Positions 62,764 to 64,000 of a stretch of 64,000 nucleotides of DNA are shown here, piece after piece. The stretch comes from Bacillota bacterium. GTDB lineage: Bacteria; Bacillota; Clostridia; Acetivibrionales; DSM-2933. How positions within the stretch are numbered: position 1 is the stretch's first letter; every line of letters begins with the position of its first letter. The notes below the pieces were generated by a model, which saw only the letters and a program-made list of their open reading frames with translations, made no database searches and was not told the DNA's origin. The stretch lies in assembly GCA_023430975.1 (NCBI GenBank), contig JAEYYB010000124.1, positions 1 through 64,000 of the forward strand, given 5' to 3'. A program made the translations under genes and the position numbers.

Positions 62764-64000
62764 TCATCCGCATTTTGAAAATCCGCAGTTCCTGCAAACC
62801 ATACATCCGCCTTCGTGCTCTACCGCAAGTCCGCATTCAGGGCATACTGCACTTGTTTCACCTGCATCAGAACCTATACTGCTTCCAGACTCACCACCCA
62901 CGCAGGCATGACAAACCGCCTCAACCTTAGCCATAGGCCTTGGAATTATATCCTCCGGCGGTGCAGTGAGCTCGTTATCATAAGTGTCCTTACCGTTCTG
63001 TATTTTAGCAACCTTTTCAATAAGTCTTCCGATAGCATCAGGACATGAAAGAACTTTTATACCGTTCTGCTTTATTGTGGATGGGCATCTGATGCCCTTT
63101 AGCTGCTCAACAATTGATTTTGCATCTATACCGGATCGTAGTGCAATTGACACCAATCTTGCTGTTGCTTCAGACTGCGACGGACAACCGCCTGCACGTC
63201 CTGTATTTGTGAACACTTCACATATCCCATGTTCGTCGTAATTAACAGTAATATAGAGGTTTCCGCAACCTATTCTTACTTTTTCAGTAAAACCTGTAGC
63301 TATTTCAGGTCTGGGTCTTGGAGCAATATGTGTATTTACTTCTGTGCTGTTATCTGATTTCTGTGTACCATCCGCATTAGCTTTATTTACACTGCCAATA
63401 TTAAGGACCTGAGCATCCCTGCTTCCGTCTCTGTACAGGGTTACTCCTTTACAGCCTGTCCTATAAGCCATTTCGAAAACTTCCTTAACATCATCCTTTG
63501 TAGCCTCATGCCTTAAGTTAACAGTTTTTGAAACAGCATTGTCTGTGTACTTCTGGAATACAGCCTGCATTTTTACATGCCATTCCGGTGATATATCATG
63601 GGAAGTGACAAATACACTCTGTATTGACTTGGGTATCTCAGGAAAATCCTTAATAGAACCTTTCTTTGCAATTCTTCTCATAAGGTCATCGGAGTAAAAC
63701 CCATCAATAGTTGCAATCTGTTTAAACAATGGATTAACTTCCAAAAGCTCATCATTATCCATTACATTTCTTATATATGATATTGCAAACAATGGCTCTA
63801 TTCCGCTGGAAACTCCCGCAATTATACTTAAGGTCCCAGTGGGTGCTATTGTCGTAGTAGTTGCGTTTCTAAGACGTATTCCCTTTTCACGGTAAATACT
63901 TTTATCAAATAATGGAAAAACGCCTTTCTTTTCTGCCAGCTCCATTGATGCCTTTTTGGATTCATCCTGAATAAAACCCATAACTCTTTCAGCCAATGTA
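62764..64000 (-). CDS. nrdJ: Adenosylcobalamin-dependent (class II) ribonucleotide reductase, C-terminal part
   Basis: The gene runs off the right edge of the window; about 412 C-terminal residues are visible. It reduces ribonucleoside di- or triphosphates using a B12-derived thiyl radical. Visible: the substrate-site sequence TIAPTGTLSIIAGVSSGIEPLFA, a TSCPD-type domain (VRIGCGNLYITVNYDEHG, GGCPSQSEATARL) and a cysteine-rich tail (CPECGLAVEHEGGC, CRNCGFSKCG) that probably binds zinc and relays electrons. This is a common form in clostridia. No downstream partner follows within 150 bp. Confidence 0.93.
   Translation of the reverse strand, partial: TLAERVMGFIQDESKKASMELAEKKGVFPLFDKSIYREKGIRLRNATTTTIAPTGTLSIIAGVSSGIEPLFAISYIRNVMDNDELLEVNPLFKQIATIDGFYSDDLMRRIAKKGSIKDFPEIPKSIQSVFVTSHDISPEWHVKMQAVFQKYTDNAVSKTVNLRHEATKDDVKEVFEMAYRTGCKGVTLYRDGSRDAQVLNIGSVNKANADGTQKSDNSTEVNTHIAPRPRPEIATGFTEKVRIGCGNLYITVNYDEHGICEVFTNTGRAGGCPSQSEATARLVSIALRSGIDAKSIVEQLKGIRCPSTIKQNGIKVLSCPDAIGRLIEKVAKIQNGKDTYDNELTAPPEDIIPRPMAKVEAVCHACVGGESGSSIGSDAGETSAVCPECGLAVEHEGGCMVCRNCGFSKCG

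Overview
The window looks like a low-GC, anaerobic, cellulolytic clostridium (Acetivibrio / Ruminiclostridium / Pseudobacteroides type). Reasons: AT-rich DNA with strong Shine-Dalgarno sites, a dockerin-bearing secreted protein, a giant secreted protein ending in a family 3 cellulose-binding module, a coenzyme B12-dependent ribonucleotide reductase, and Firmicutes-type sensor kinases. No tRNA, rRNA, CRISPR array or IS transposase was seen. Species assignment is inference.

Layout. 1-1352: palindromic repeat DNA, two very small genes and an HD-domain hydrolase. 1375-7807 (minus): a four-gene locus built around exosortase K (XrtK) and its single dedicated substrate, a 952-residue membrane protein with VIT and VWA-like domains and a C-terminal MSEP sorting signal; it also holds a small membrane protein and a SecA-like ATPase with an unusual C-terminal membrane segment. 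8037-9402 (minus): PadR regulator plus HAAS-domain membrane protein. 9734-12171: S-adenosylhomocysteine hydrolase and a DUF2461 protein.

12217-35050 (minus): a nine-gene hybrid PKS/NRPS cluster. In transcription order it has an acyl-AMP ligase/ACP, an AT-less PKS module (KS-MT-DH-KR-ACP), a bimodular NRPS (half-C, Cy-A-PCP, Cy-A-PCP, reductase), a methyltransferase, a SagB-type oxidase, a U32-like cysteine-rich protein, a trans-acting acyltransferase and a type II thioesterase. Both A domains read as cysteine-specific. The predicted product is an acyl chain extended to a 2-methyl-2-enoyl unit, joined to two thiazoline/thiazole rings and released as an aldehyde or alcohol. An ABC exporter (35395-38385) follows on the same strand from its own promoter.

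39049-40326 (minus): ArsB/NhaD-type transporter. 40586-59182: a secreted-protein system. A dockerin protein and a two-gene operon (576 aa plus a giant 3339 aa multidomain CBM3 protein) are transcribed leftward; a response regulator and two 7TM sensor kinases are transcribed rightward. Paired TTTGTCA boxes exactly 21 bp apart lie upstream of both leftward units and suggest control by this regulator. The second kinase lacks its phospho-acceptor histidine.

59321-59530: a possible structured RNA ending in a strong terminator. 59575-62220 (minus): an operon of an ATP-grasp ligase, an ADP-ribosylglycohydrolase and an unrecognised protein. 62764-64000 (minus): the 3' part of class II ribonucleotide reductase. 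Several palindromic elements of roughly 90-105 bp recur, each directly 3' of a gene.
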